Source: a virus
IMG/VR virus record: IMGVR_UViG_3300022927_000102
Location: 1-25,161 of that record
Strand: one strand, 5' to 3'
DNA length: 25,161 nt
Shown here: in pieces, positions 1 through 5,974 of the stretch
How the letters are laid out: every line of letters begins with the position of its first letter
Position numbering within the stretch: position 1 is the first letter of the stretch
Program-made: the position numbers and the translations under genes
Notes under the pieces: model-generated
What the model saw: only the letters and a program-made list of their open reading frames with translations
Databases searched by the model: none
What the model was told of the DNA's origin: nothing

Positions 1-1
1 T

Positions 2-85
2 GGTCCCGATAGCCCTCTTGCTGAATATGGACTAGTAAGTGATCCTGAGTTGGCAGCTACTCAAGAAATGGTTGACAATTTTTAA
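2..85 (+). CDS. C-terminal end of a probable phosphate-binding protein (PstS-like), partial
   Basis: Only the last 27 codons are in the window; the frame ends at TAA 83-85. The residues contain GPDSPLAEYGLVSDPEL, which resembles from memory the end of alphaproteobacterial PstS periplasmic phosphate-binding proteins (a GxDGYLxxxGLIPxPxxER-type tail). The next gene is a PHO4-like phosphate permease, which makes a phosphate role plausible. The end of the gene carries the -35 box of the next promoter. The fragment is too short to be certain; any protein with a similar tail would fit. Confidence 0.4.
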   Translation, partial: GPDSPLAEYGLVSDPELAATQEMVDNF

Positions 86-100
86 TTCAAATGATATAAT
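72..100 (+). promoter_or_regulatory. Sigma70-like early promoter for the phosphate permease
   Basis: TTGACA at 72-77 and TATAAT at 95-100 are separated by exactly 17 bases, a perfect host-type consensus. The -35 box lies inside the end of the upstream gene. Predicted transcription start is near 107, which is the first base of a stem-loop. Confidence 0.8.
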
Positions 101-106
101 AATCGG

Positions 107-138
107 ATAGGCGGAATGTAAAGTTTCGCCTATTTTTT
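107..138 (+). terminator. Stem-loop plus T-run at the predicted transcript start
   Basis: The arms at 107-116 and 124-133 can form a 10-bp stem (ATAGGCG paired with CGCCTAT, then one G-T pair and two further pairs) with a 7-base loop, followed by a run of T to 138. It looks like an intrinsic terminator for the upstream gene. However, it lies downstream of the -10 box, so it would also sit at the very 5' end of the permease mRNA, where it may stabilise or attenuate the transcript. Confidence 0.65.
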
Positions 139-153
139 AACGGAGGAAAATAA

Positions 154-1119
154 ATGGAACTACTTACAATGTGGAGTCTTATTGGATTCCTGCTTGCAGC
201 ATATGCAGTTATAGCAAACGATTCAGTACAAACGCTCGGTACTTGGATGGCATCAAACAATGAGCGATTTAACTATAAAGTATTATGGGCCGCGGCATCC
301 GCTGTTTTGTTATATACACTCTGGTATGGGTGGTATATGAATGGTGGCGATATATCTTACGGCCGTTTGAATAAGATCCCATTCCAAGAAGTACAATGGT
401 ATCACGCCGCGGCACCTGCTATTCTTGTTTTATTAACACGAATGGGTGTTCCGGTTTCAACATCGTTTTTGGTCTTATCAGTATTTGCTTCAACCTTTGT
501 GTTGGAAAAAATGCTTATGAAATCAATTATGGGTTATGGTGTAGCCGCGGCATTTGCTTATGCTGTGTGGTTTGCTATCCATAAGTATTTTGGTAAATGG
601 TACGACGAAACTCAACCAGTATCTGAAGGTAATAAAAAGTTTTGGCGTATTGCCCAATGGGTAGCAACAGGTGGATTATGGTTTACTTGGTTATCTCACG
701 ATATTGCTAACATTGCGGTATTCCTACCACGTGCCATTCCAGTAGATCTAATGGTGTTTATCAGTATTGTGTTTATTGGCGGCTTGTTCTTTATGTTTAG
801 AGAAAAAGGTGGTAAGATCCAAAAGATTGTTTTGGAAAAGCATAACACTCGATACGTACGATCGGCGACATTGATTGACTTATTCTATTGGCTATGCCTG
901 TATTTCTTTAAAGAACTAAATGATATTCCTATGAGTACAACATGGGTATTCGTTGGTTTGCTCGCAGGCCGTGAACTTGCAATGGCAACGTACTTTGGTA
1001 AAAAGAAAACAAAATCTGTATTCCCATTAGTTGCTAAAGACTTTGGTAAGATGATGGTAGGACTTGGAGCTTCAGTTGCTCTTGTATTATTGGTCCATTA
1101 TGTTATTAATCCTACATAA
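154..1119 (+). CDS. PiT/PHO4-like inorganic phosphate permease
   Basis: A 321-aa integral membrane protein with about eight or nine hydrophobic segments. It shows the internal duplication typical of PHO4 (PiT) transporters: ANDSVQTLGT near residue 21 and HDIANIAVFL near 181 are the paired ND/HD-type signatures. GVPVSTSFLVLS near 98 and DIPMSTTWVFVG near 257 are the paired P-V/M-S-T motifs. PiT proteins move phosphate across the inner membrane using a cation gradient. At 321 residues it is shorter than usual bacterial members (often 400-500), so the family is clear but the substrate is inferred. The start is supported by CGGAGGAAAA just upstream and by a perfect sigma70 promoter. The probable PstS tail upstream suggests a phosphate-acquisition pair used during infection. 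Confidence 0.75.
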   Translation: MELLTMWSLIGFLLAAYAVIANDSVQTLGTWMASNNERFNYKVLWAAASAVLLYTLWYGWYMNGGDISYGRLNKIPFQEVQWYHAAAPAILVLLTRMGVPVSTSFLVLSVFASTFVLEKMLMKSIMGYGVAAAFAYAVWFAIHKYFGKWYDETQPVSEGNKKFWRIAQWVATGGLWFTWLSHDIANIAVFLPRAIPVDLMVFISIVFIGGLFFMFREKGGKIQKIVLEKHNTRYVRSATLIDLFYWLCLYFFKELNDIPMSTTWVFVGLLAGRELAMATYFGKKKTKSVFPLVAKDFGKMMVGLGASVALVLLVHYVINPT

Positions 1120-1155
1120 CATTATGTTTCATTAATGCGATGTTAACGGTAACAT

Positions 1156-1163
1156 TATAAATA
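1156..1163 (+). promoter_or_regulatory. T4-type late promoter (TATAAATA)
   Basis: Exact TATAAATA, the T4 late promoter -10 element recognised by the gp55/gp33 late transcription machinery, 47 bases before the start at 1210. Directly upstream, ATGTTA (1140-1145) and TAACAT (1150-1155) can form a short stem with a 4-base loop but have no T-run. Confidence 0.6.
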
Positions 1164-1209
1164 GTGGGATCTTCAGACATAAATATTATTTTATAGAGGA
1201 GGTCCCACA

Positions 1210-1458
1210 ATGTGCAGTCCATTTGTACGTAAAGAAGCCAACCGAATGAATTGGATGATAAAGGGTCAGTTGATTGACCGAGCCGAAAGTGATAAAACAG
1301 TCGAGTATATCTATGACTCATATTTCAAAAGGTTGTGGAATAACAATGAAAACTATATCCACGAAACCGGTTTTGAACAAGCCTGGAAAATCCGTGAAGC
1401 AGAAATGATAAATGAAGATGTTAAAAGAGTTGCAGTCCTTGGAGGACACTTCGATTAA
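1210..1458 (+). CDS. Hypothetical protein, 82 aa
   Basis: I do not recognise this protein. It is 82 aa, soluble, charged and rich in aromatic residues, with no signal peptide or membrane segment. The start is well supported: AGGAGG at 1197-1202 lies seven bases before the ATG, and a TATAAATA late promoter lies 47 bases upstream. It precedes a kinase-fold gene by 14 bases and probably shares its transcript. Confidence 0.6.
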   Translation: MCSPFVRKEANRMNWMIKGQLIDRAESDKTVEYIYDSYFKRLWNNNENYIHETGFEQAWKIREAEMINEDVKRVAVLGGHFD

Positions 1459-1472
1459 CAAGAAAGTATATT

Positions 1473-2030
1473 ATGGAAATAATGAGATCCCACCCTCATA
1501 ATACAGTATCATTTGATGGGACATATTATATAAAAGAATTTAAACACCATCGGCACCATTTAAATGAAGAATGGGCAATGCTATATGATGGCTTATATAA
1601 TAAATTTCCCGACATAACACCAGAACTTATAGACTTTGTACCAGGCAAGAAAATTGTTATGGAAGCGGTTGAAGGTTTGACTCCACAGCAAATTAAATAT
1701 GAGCGGTCGAGTGAAACTATACTTAACGATTTAAAAAAGTTACTTAGCATATCACAAAAAATCACCTCAGCATTTGCCGAATATTCTTTGGATCTTAAGG
1801 ATACATATTACTGCTATCACTATGACTTAAACCCTGGGAACCTTATCATACAAGATTTGGATAAACTTAAGTTCAAATTTATTGATATTGATTCTATCAG
1901 GTTTGACTATGCCTTTATGCGTCAAAGTTTATTTGATACATGGATTGCTGATATGTATTCCGAGTATAGATGTATGAAACTTGCGGAAGGACAAGCATGG
2001 GATACTTTTTTTACCGCGGTGAGGAATTAA
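1473..2030 (+). CDS. Kinase-fold (APH/choline-kinase-like) phosphotransferase
   Basis: A 185-aa soluble protein. HYDLNPGN at residues 116-123 matches the catalytic-loop H-x-D-x-x-x-x-N signature of aminoglycoside/choline kinase-like and lipopolysaccharide kinase-like proteins. FIDIDS at 137-141 matches the following metal-binding aspartate. YIKEF near residue 21 could carry the nucleotide-binding lysine. The protein is short for the family (typically 250-300 aa) and seems to have a reduced N-lobe. Its substrate (sugar, lipid head group, drug or protein) cannot be told from sequence. Two in-frame ATGs (1473, 1482) are possible starts, neither with a strong ribosome site. The stop codon sits in the arm of a stem-loop at 2027-2051. 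Confidence 0.6.
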   Translation: MEIMRSHPHNTVSFDGTYYIKEFKHHRHHLNEEWAMLYDGLYNKFPDITPELIDFVPGKKIVMEAVEGLTPQQIKYERSSETILNDLKKLLSISQKITSAFAEYSLDLKDTYYCYHYDLNPGNLIIQDLDKLKFKFIDIDSIRFDYAFMRQSLFDTWIADMYSEYRCMKLAEGQAWDTFFTAVRN

Positions 2031-2051
2031 TTTGGTTTAAAAAGAAATTAA
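2027..2051 (+). repeat. Stem-loop upstream of early promoter (copy A)
   Basis: TTAATTT (2027-2033) and AAATTAA (2045-2051) form a 7-bp AT stem with an 11-base loop. The upstream stop codon lies in the left arm and the -35 box follows four bases later. The same arrangement is found at 2848-2876. Confidence 0.55.
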
Positions 2052-2054
2052 CTA

Positions 2055-2083
2055 TTGACATTTAGTATAGAATCAGTTATATT
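2055..2083 (+). promoter_or_regulatory. Sigma70-like early promoter
   Basis: TTGACA at 2055-2060, 17 bases, TATATT at 2078-2083. Preceded by a stem-loop and followed by a second possible stem (TTGTTTA 2082-2088 with TAAACAA 2096-2102). It drives the run of small genes from 2115. It shares TTGACATTT and GAATCAGTTATATT with the promoter at 2878. Confidence 0.75.
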
Positions 2084-2114
2084 GTTTATATAAGGTAAAC
2101 AAAGGAAAAACCAA

Positions 2115-2345
2115 ATGTCAAGAATTACACATCTTCATAACGGCGCAATGATTAAAGCCGACGTAATTGAAAGCTTTGACAAAGCAATCCGTGACGACTT
2201 TAATCTTCGTCCTGGTTTTGGCTCAACTGATTTTTGGAATTTTGTTGAGTCTGATATGTATATGGACTTATCTGGTGTGTATGCTTCATCTTATATTGAT
2301 GAATGCTTTGCCACCTTGGCAGAAATTGAAGTTTTAGGAGTATAA
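2115..2345 (+). CDS. Hypothetical protein, 76 aa
   Basis: A small acidic soluble protein that I do not recognise. It is the first gene after an early promoter at 2055 and has an AAAGGAAAAA ribosome site. The next gene begins two bases after its stop, so the two are probably co-translated. Position behind a host-type promoter suggests early expression, perhaps in host takeover, but nothing in the sequence shows function. Confidence 0.6.
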   Translation: MSRITHLHNGAMIKADVIESFDKAIRDDFNLRPGFGSTDFWNFVESDMYMDLSGVYASSYIDECFATLAEIEVLGV

Positions 2346-2347
2346 TA

Positions 2348-2587
2348 ATGGAACCTTGGATTCAAGAAACCCGCAATGGCTTTGAAATAGCCGAAGAAGA
2401 AATGAACCGTATTGAAGCTATGCCTGTTCAAGGTGAGCAATCAATAATGGTTCAACGTGACATGAAAGCATGGGCTGTTGAAAAAGGCGTTTGGCTATCC
2501 GAACACTATAAAAATATTATTGTTCTTCATGCTATTGACCGTGGATGGCTTCAAGAATATTCAAATGGTATGGAGGTTGTAGGATGA
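2348..2587 (+). CDS. Hypothetical protein, 79 aa
   Basis: I do not recognise this protein. It is 79 aa, soluble, rich in Glu, Met and Trp. It begins right after the previous gene (TAATAATG, with GGAG of TTTAGGAGT upstream as ribosome site) and its stop overlaps the next start in an ATGA, so it belongs to the 2115-2853 early operon. Confidence 0.6.
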   Translation: MEPWIQETRNGFEIAEEEMNRIEAMPVQGEQSIMVQRDMKAWAVEKGVWLSEHYKNIIVLHAIDRGWLQEYSNGMEVVG

Positions 2588-2853
2588 GGTATTGCGCAAA
2601 ATCAAACACCTTTGAATTTAAAGGCCGTGTGTATGATGTAGAATTTGGTTCTGATGATACACGTCATGGAGGGCCTTTTGACCGCGGCTCAGCGGATAGT
2701 TACTATGGGCGCGGTTATCGACCTCATTACTATGTTGGTGATACTGGAATGTCTGAAGCCGTTGCTGAGCTGACTGATATTGAAAAAGATGCGTACTATG
2801 CTGGGTATGAGTATAATGAAGAAATCGTTCGAGATTTTAAAGATTGGGGTTAA
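2584..2853 (+). CDS. Conserved phage protein of unknown function, 89 aa
   Basis: ATG at 2584 overlaps the upstream stop (ATGA) and is preceded by GGAGG around 2571, which favours this start over the longer reading frame beginning at 2545. The 89-aa product contains DRGSADSYYGRGYRPHYY and ends in a Y-x-A-G-Y-x-x-N-E segment. From memory this RGSADSYYGR/PHYY pattern is widespread in tailed-phage small proteins of unknown role. No membrane segment is present. Its end overlaps a stem-loop and the next promoter. Confidence 0.7.
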   Translation: MRYCAKSNTFEFKGRVYDVEFGSDDTRHGGPFDRGSADSYYGRGYRPHYYVGDTGMSEAVAELTDIEKDAYYAGYEYNEEIVRDFKDWG

Positions 2854-2876
2854 TTTCTTTTTAACTTAAATTAACC
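2848..2876 (+). repeat. Stem-loop upstream of early promoter (copy B)
   Basis: GGTTAATTT (2848-2856) and AAATTAACC (2868-2876) form a perfect 9-bp stem with an 11-base loop. The stop codon of the upstream gene (TAA 2851-2853) lies in the left arm and the -35 box begins one base after the right arm. It closely matches copy A at 2027-2051. Confidence 0.65.
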
Positions 2877-2877
2877 A

Positions 2878-2906
2878 TTGACATTTGTTGTCGAATCAGT
2901 TATATT
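2878..2906 (+). promoter_or_regulatory. Sigma70-like early promoter
   Basis: TTGACA at 2878-2883, 17 bases, TATATT at 2901-2906. Shares TTGACATTT and the extended GAATCAGTTATATT -10 region with the promoter at 2055, as if duplicated. Confidence 0.75.
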
Positions 2907-2932
2907 AGAATCAACAACAAAAGGAAAACACC

Positions 2933-3310
2933 ATGAACTATTCAGTATATCAAATTCAAATGACTCGTGAAATCGCCGACAAAGTAAACGCAGGCGAAAC
3001 TGTACCAGCATTTGAAGCTCGGAATAAAATGAATCTTGACTTTGCTGGTCACAAAATTGGTGGTTTGGCAGACGAGGCACTTACTGCCGGGTTTTATACT
3101 CACGTTGCTAACATTGAAGCTGACAGTGCAAACGATGTATTTGAAATTGGTAATATGGGTCCTGAGTCGGCAATCACTCGCTTTTCTCGTATGCACTCAC
3201 TATCAGTCGGTGATCTTATCGTTGATGAAGAAGGTCAGGTAATTGTTGTTGCTCCTATTGGTTTTGTAGCATTTGCCTTCCGTCCTGAAATGAACAAGGT
3301 TGCTGCATAA
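2933..3310 (+). CDS. Conserved phage protein with an SxSVGD motif, 125 aa
   Basis: A soluble 125-aa protein starting after an AAAGGAAA ribosome site and directly behind an early promoter. Near residue 88 it has RMHSLSVGDLIVDEEGQ followed by VVAPIGFVAF. This (S/M)xSVGDxxxxxxG...GF pattern recurs, from memory, in many small phage and mobile-element proteins of unknown role. No catalytic site is evident. Confidence 0.65.
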   Translation: MNYSVYQIQMTREIADKVNAGETVPAFEARNKMNLDFAGHKIGGLADEALTAGFYTHVANIEADSANDVFEIGNMGPESAITRFSRMHSLSVGDLIVDEEGQVIVVAPIGFVAFAFRPEMNKVAA

Positions 3311-3330
3311 ATAAACTAAAGGAGTTTATA

Positions 3331-3927
3331 GTGGCAAAAGAATATATAGCAGAACTTGAGATCAGGCTCCCGGATAGAAACGGGGTGCCTGTTCCTGATA
3401 TTGAAATTAAAGAATGGGGTTTAAGCTTGGGCTGTCATAGCGTTGAGCTTACCGGTACATCTGATGATGGCTTTCGTATATTCACATTTAAAGGAATGAA
3501 CCGAGAGTCAGTTAGTAATATTGCCGCTCGAGTATCAGCGGTTGATGGAGTAACTTTTGATCCTGATTCAATATATGAAGCTGATACTAATTTTCCTGAC
3601 CATTTTACTTCTGCTCAAAATGCCATTATCTTTCCATCAAAGTTTGCTGCTGCTGAGTACACATATAGTGAAGAAGGAGACTTTATCGGTGTAGTCCTTG
3701 AAGATGGGCGGACATTATCTTCTGGTGATTACCTTGATATATCAGATACTATCATACCAGGTGGTGCTAAAGGAGTTATTAAAGGTAATCCGCATGACTA
3801 TGAAACTTCATTGGTAACTGATGAAACTTACGTAACTGATGGTGAAAACAATCCACAGATTGAAGATACGCCTGCCGAAGGTATGCCAGGTTGGGAATTA
3901 CCTAATATTGAAATACCTAACGAATAG
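3331..3927 (+). CDS. Hypothetical protein, 198 aa
   Basis: GTG start at 3331 with AAAGGAG at 3318-3324. I do not recognise this protein. It is acidic and soluble, with an N-terminal alpha/beta-like segment (residues 1-80) and a long polar, Asp/Glu/Pro-rich C-terminal tail. It lies 20 bases after the previous gene and probably shares the promoter at 2878. Confidence 0.55.
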   Translation: MAKEYIAELEIRLPDRNGVPVPDIEIKEWGLSLGCHSVELTGTSDDGFRIFTFKGMNRESVSNIAARVSAVDGVTFDPDSIYEADTNFPDHFTSAQNAIIFPSKFAAAEYTYSEEGDFIGVVLEDGRTLSSGDYLDISDTIIPGGAKGVIKGNPHDYETSLVTDETYVTDGENNPQIEDTPAEGMPGWELPNIEIPNE

Positions 3928-3971
3928 CTGTATCATTTAAGTCACTAAAAATAATCAAAAATTTTATTTGG

Positions 3972-3999
3972 TTGACATTTCCGCAAAATAGTTTATATA
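3972..3999 (+). promoter_or_regulatory. Early promoter of the tmRNA
   Basis: TTGACA at 3972-3977 followed by TATATATAT. The -10 hexamer can be read with a 16-base spacer (3994-3999) or an 18-base spacer. Predicted start is near 4006-4010, at the first base of a stem-loop (CGTTGA 4011-4016 with TCAACG 4023-4028). Confidence 0.65.
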
Positions 4000-4010
4000 T
4001 ATCTAGTAAT

Positions 4011-4283
4011 CGTTGATACAAGTCAACGCATGGATCGGACCGCGGGGCAGTACCGCGCTGCTCCACCATAAACACATTGACAATAATTTTAGTGTGTTTA
4101 TGATGGGGCAGAACAAGGATCGACGGACGTGAAGAGATGAGAGTAGATTACCGTGTTGGCCTACGTTATTAAGCCAAAAATTTTAATTGCAAATGACAAT
4201 TATAAACCATCTGGATTTGCCCTAGCGGCGTAATCAAAGGGGGTTGGCCACTTACCTAGCAACAGAAAATGTGGCATATTTTT
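4011..4283 (+). ncRNA. ssrA: Permuted, two-piece (alphaproteobacterial-type) tmRNA
   Basis: The 3' acceptor piece comes first: TCGGAC, then a T-arm with CGCGG (4041-4045), loop GGCAGTA and CCGCG (4053-4057), then CTGCTCC (4058-4064), A and encoded CCA (4066-4068). A 10-bp hairpin (4067-4076 with 4093-4102) forms the spacer to be removed. The coding piece then starts with GGGGCAG (4105-4111), which pairs with CTGCTCC over 7 bp with the alanine-identity G3-U70 wobble. AAGGATCGACGG follows, as in tmRNA D-loop regions, and GTTGGCCT...AAGCC matches the pseudoknot ahead of the tag. The tag frame 4189-4233 reads ANDNYKPSGFALAA-stop. A weak hairpin (GCCAC 4247-4251, GTGGC 4271-4275) plus T-run closes the gene. 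Function: ribosome rescue and protease tagging. The exact mature ends are uncertain; the T-loop is not TTCRANT. Confidence 0.93.
4247..4283 (+). terminator. Probable tmRNA terminator or final pseudoknot
   Basis: GCCAC (4247-4251) and GTGGC (4271-4275) form a short stem with a long loop, followed by ATATTTTT. It may be a weak terminator that allows read-through into the porin gene at 4306, or part of the last tmRNA pseudoknot. Confidence 0.4.
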
Positions 4284-4305
4284 AACAAACAATAAAGGAA
4301 GTAAT

Positions 4306-5100
4306 ATGACCAAATTTCTATCAACAACAGCCCTTGTATTTGCGGGTACAGCGGCATTTGCAGATCAAGCAACAACACCAGCAGTCACACTTAGTGGCGA
4401 AATTGAAACAGTAATCGCTGAAGGTCTGAATGATAAATGGGGTGCAACTACTTCATTCGGTTTTGATGGCGCTTTGACAAACGGCGCTGCAACAGGTTCA
4501 ATGGAATTTGTTGTTGACTCTGATAATGATCTAACACTTGACGGTTGGTCAATGGGTACTAATGTTGCAGGAGTTGCAATGTCTTTTGGTGACCAAGGTA
4601 ACATTTGGTTTGACACAGAATCTGGTGCGACAATTGAAGAACCAACAATGGCAGATGAAAGCTTGTCTCTCGGTGTAGGTAGTGCAACCGTTGCGTTGGC
4701 ATTCACTGATATTGGTACGGACGTAACTGATATTGCTAACGTACAAGGTGCATACGGTCTGAACGTTGGCATTGCTAATATAACTGCAGCAGGTGATTAC
4801 AACATTGATTCCGAAGAATGGGTAGTTGGTGGCCGCGCTGATACAGCAGGAATGCTTGACAGTGTTCGTCTAGGTGGTGCCGCAACATACGGTTCTGCGT
4901 CAGAGAACATTGCTTTTGAAGCAGATGCTACTGTAATGGGCCTGACTGCATATGTTGCAGGTGACCAGGATGATCTTGCACAAAATATCGGTGGTTCATA
5001 TACATATGACCTAGGTGGTATTGATCTAAAAGGTGCTGTTGACTATGACATTGATGCAGAAACATATGCACCATCTGTAACAGCGACATTCGCATTTTAA
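4306..5100 (+). CDS. Secreted outer-membrane beta-barrel (porin-like) protein
   Basis: A 264-aa protein with a clear signal peptide: MTK, hydrophobic core, then AFA before DQATTP (cleavage after about residue 19). The mature protein starts TPAVTLSGEIETVI, similar to the VTLSG(E/D) beginning of alphaproteobacterial porins. It continues in alternating polar/hydrophobic strands with Gly and Asp turns and no cysteines, and ends in TATFAF, with the terminal Phe typical of outer-membrane beta-barrels that need BAM assembly. It is shorter than usual porins (300-400 aa). AAGGAAG lies just upstream of the ATG. It probably shares the tmRNA promoter by read-through and is followed by a strong terminator. 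Exact substrate or role (nutrient uptake, receptor masking) is unknown. Confidence 0.75.
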   Translation: MTKFLSTTALVFAGTAAFADQATTPAVTLSGEIETVIAEGLNDKWGATTSFGFDGALTNGAATGSMEFVVDSDNDLTLDGWSMGTNVAGVAMSFGDQGNIWFDTESGATIEEPTMADESLSLGVGSATVALAFTDIGTDVTDIANVQGAYGLNVGIANITAAGDYNIDSEEWVVGGRADTAGMLDSVRLGGAATYGSASENIAFEADATVMGLTAYVAGDQDDLAQNIGGSYTYDLGGIDLKGAVDYDIDAETYAPSVTATFAF

Positions 5101-5126
5101 AAAGTAATATTGTATAAATTTTAGAC

Positions 5127-5156
5127 GGGGTGGCATTAATTTGTCACCCCTTTTTT
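5127..5156 (+). terminator. Intrinsic terminator after the porin gene
   Basis: GGGGTGGCA (5127-5135) pairs with TGTCACCCC (5142-5150) in a 9-bp stem containing one G-T pair, with a 6- or 7-base loop, followed by six T (5151-5156). This is the strongest intrinsic terminator in the window. Confidence 0.9.
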
Positions 5157-5159
5157 CAT

Positions 5160-5167
5160 TATAAATA
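5160..5167 (+). promoter_or_regulatory. T4-type late promoter before heme oxygenase
   Basis: Exact TATAAATA between the porin terminator and the heme oxygenase start at 5197. A late element on a metabolic gene is unexpected, so a chance match in AT-rich DNA is possible. No sigma70-like promoter is evident in this short gap. Confidence 0.5.
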
Positions 5168-5196
5168 ACTATATCATACCACGGAGGAAATTTATA

Positions 5197-5736
5197 ATGA
5201 GCAACGAGTTGAAAAAATTAACGTGGGATCATCATCAAGCAGCAGAACGGCGGGCATTTGCTCGTAAGCTTTTAAGAGGCGAGTTATCGGACTACGAATA
5301 TTATATATTCCTGGTCTGCCAATGGCACAATTATACACCACTTGAAAATGCTGTTATTATTCCACCTAATCTCAATGCTATATATCGAGCGGACCGTATC
5401 AAAGCTGATATGCAGGAACTCGAAAAACTACACGGATTTGGCCACCCATCGGCATTACCAACATCCGTAAAAGAATACCAAAACCATATTGGTCAACTTA
5501 CCGAATCTGAAAACAATCATGGTTTGCTTGCCCATATGTATACTAGGCATTTTGGTGAACTACACGGTGGACAAATAATCAAAAAGAAAGCACCGGGCTC
5601 AGGTACTATGTATGAGTTTGAAGGTGATAAAGAATTGCTTATCTCAGAGTTTAGAAAACTTCTTGACGATAGCATGGCACCCGAGGCAAAAAAGTGTTTT
5701 GAATTTGCCTCAAAATTATTTGATGAATTGTCATAA
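5197..5736 (+). CDS. ho1: Heme oxygenase (HO-1 type)
   Basis: A 179-aa soluble protein of the heme oxygenase family, which opens heme to biliverdin, CO and iron using reduced ferredoxin or another reductase. The proximal-histidine motif is LKKLTWDHHQAAE at residues 5-17, with H13 as the expected heme ligand. The distal-helix motif is RHFGELHGGQIIKK at 117-130, with the Gly-rich stretch that lies over heme. Its length is shorter than cyanobacterial HO1 (about 240) and normal for compact bacterial or phage versions. ACGGAGG precedes the ATG. It is followed, after one tiny gene, by a bilin reductase that would use its product, so the two make a heme-to-bilin pathway. Confidence 0.9.
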   Translation: MSNELKKLTWDHHQAAERRAFARKLLRGELSDYEYYIFLVCQWHNYTPLENAVIIPPNLNAIYRADRIKADMQELEKLHGFGHPSALPTSVKEYQNHIGQLTESENNHGLLAHMYTRHFGELHGGQIIKKKAPGSGTMYEFEGDKELLISEFRKLLDDSMAPEAKKCFEFASKLFDELS

Positions 5737-5749
5737 TATAATTGACAAT
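5727..5749 (+). repeat. Stem-loop overlapping the -35 box
   Basis: ATTGTCA (5727-5733) and TGACAAT (5743-5749) form a 7-bp stem. The left arm contains part of the heme oxygenase stop region, and the right arm contains most of the -35 box of the promoter at 5742. Confidence 0.45.
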
Positions 5750-5770
5750 CCAAGTTTTGTGATATAAAAT
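5742..5770 (+). promoter_or_regulatory. Sigma70-like early promoter for the bilin reductase operon
   Basis: TTGACA at 5742-5747, 17 bases, TAAAAT at 5765-5770. It lies 37 bases before the start of the small basic gene at 5807 and gives the bilin reductase its own promoter, separate from heme oxygenase. Confidence 0.7.
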
Positions 5771-5806
5771 AATACTATAATACAACATATTCTAAGGAGG
5801 AATCAA

Positions 5807-5974
5807 ATGCAAGATAACGCATTAGAAGACATTAACCTTAAACCTAAGAAACGTGCAGATCGACTTTCAAGAAGTATCAGCGCAAGGCGAAGGCGGAAAA
5901 TGTTGAAACAAGTAAGAGAAACGCGCTTACTAAACGCATATGCCAAATTGAAAAGGGCACGCAGAAAGAAATGA
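5807..5974 (+). CDS. Small, very basic protein, 55 aa
   Basis: A 55-aa frame with an ideal ribosome site (AAGGAGG at 5794-5800, six bases before ATG) and an ATGA overlap with the bilin reductase start. After an acidic N-terminus it is almost half Arg and Lys (KKRADRLSRSISARRRRK, later KRARRKK), which suggests nucleic-acid or ribosome binding or an electrostatic partner. I do not recognise the family. Its placement between heme oxygenase and bilin reductase may mean only translational coupling. Confidence 0.7.
   Translation: MQDNALEDINLKPKKRADRLSRSISARRRRKMLKQVRETRLLNAYAKLKRARRKK

Noticed and set aside
396-584. Plus-strand alternative frame inside the permease gene
   Set aside because: A shadow frame without ribosome site inside a clear transporter gene.
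3306-3313. CATAAATA before the gene at 3331 as a late promoter
   Set aside because: One base off the consensus and overlapping a stop codon; similar near-matches occur at 1178, 15929 (AATAAATA) and 25000 (AATAAATA), so I did not list them as promoters.
4077-4082. TTGACA inside the tmRNA spacer as a promoter
   Set aside because: It lies in the loop of the spacer hairpin and no TATAAT-like box follows at the right spacing; the promoter at 3972 explains transcription.
4365-4772. Long reverse-strand open frame (135 aa) inside the porin gene
   Set aside because: It mirrors the codon pattern of the plus-strand gene, which has a signal peptide, ribosome site and terminator; no reverse promoter or ribosome site was seen.
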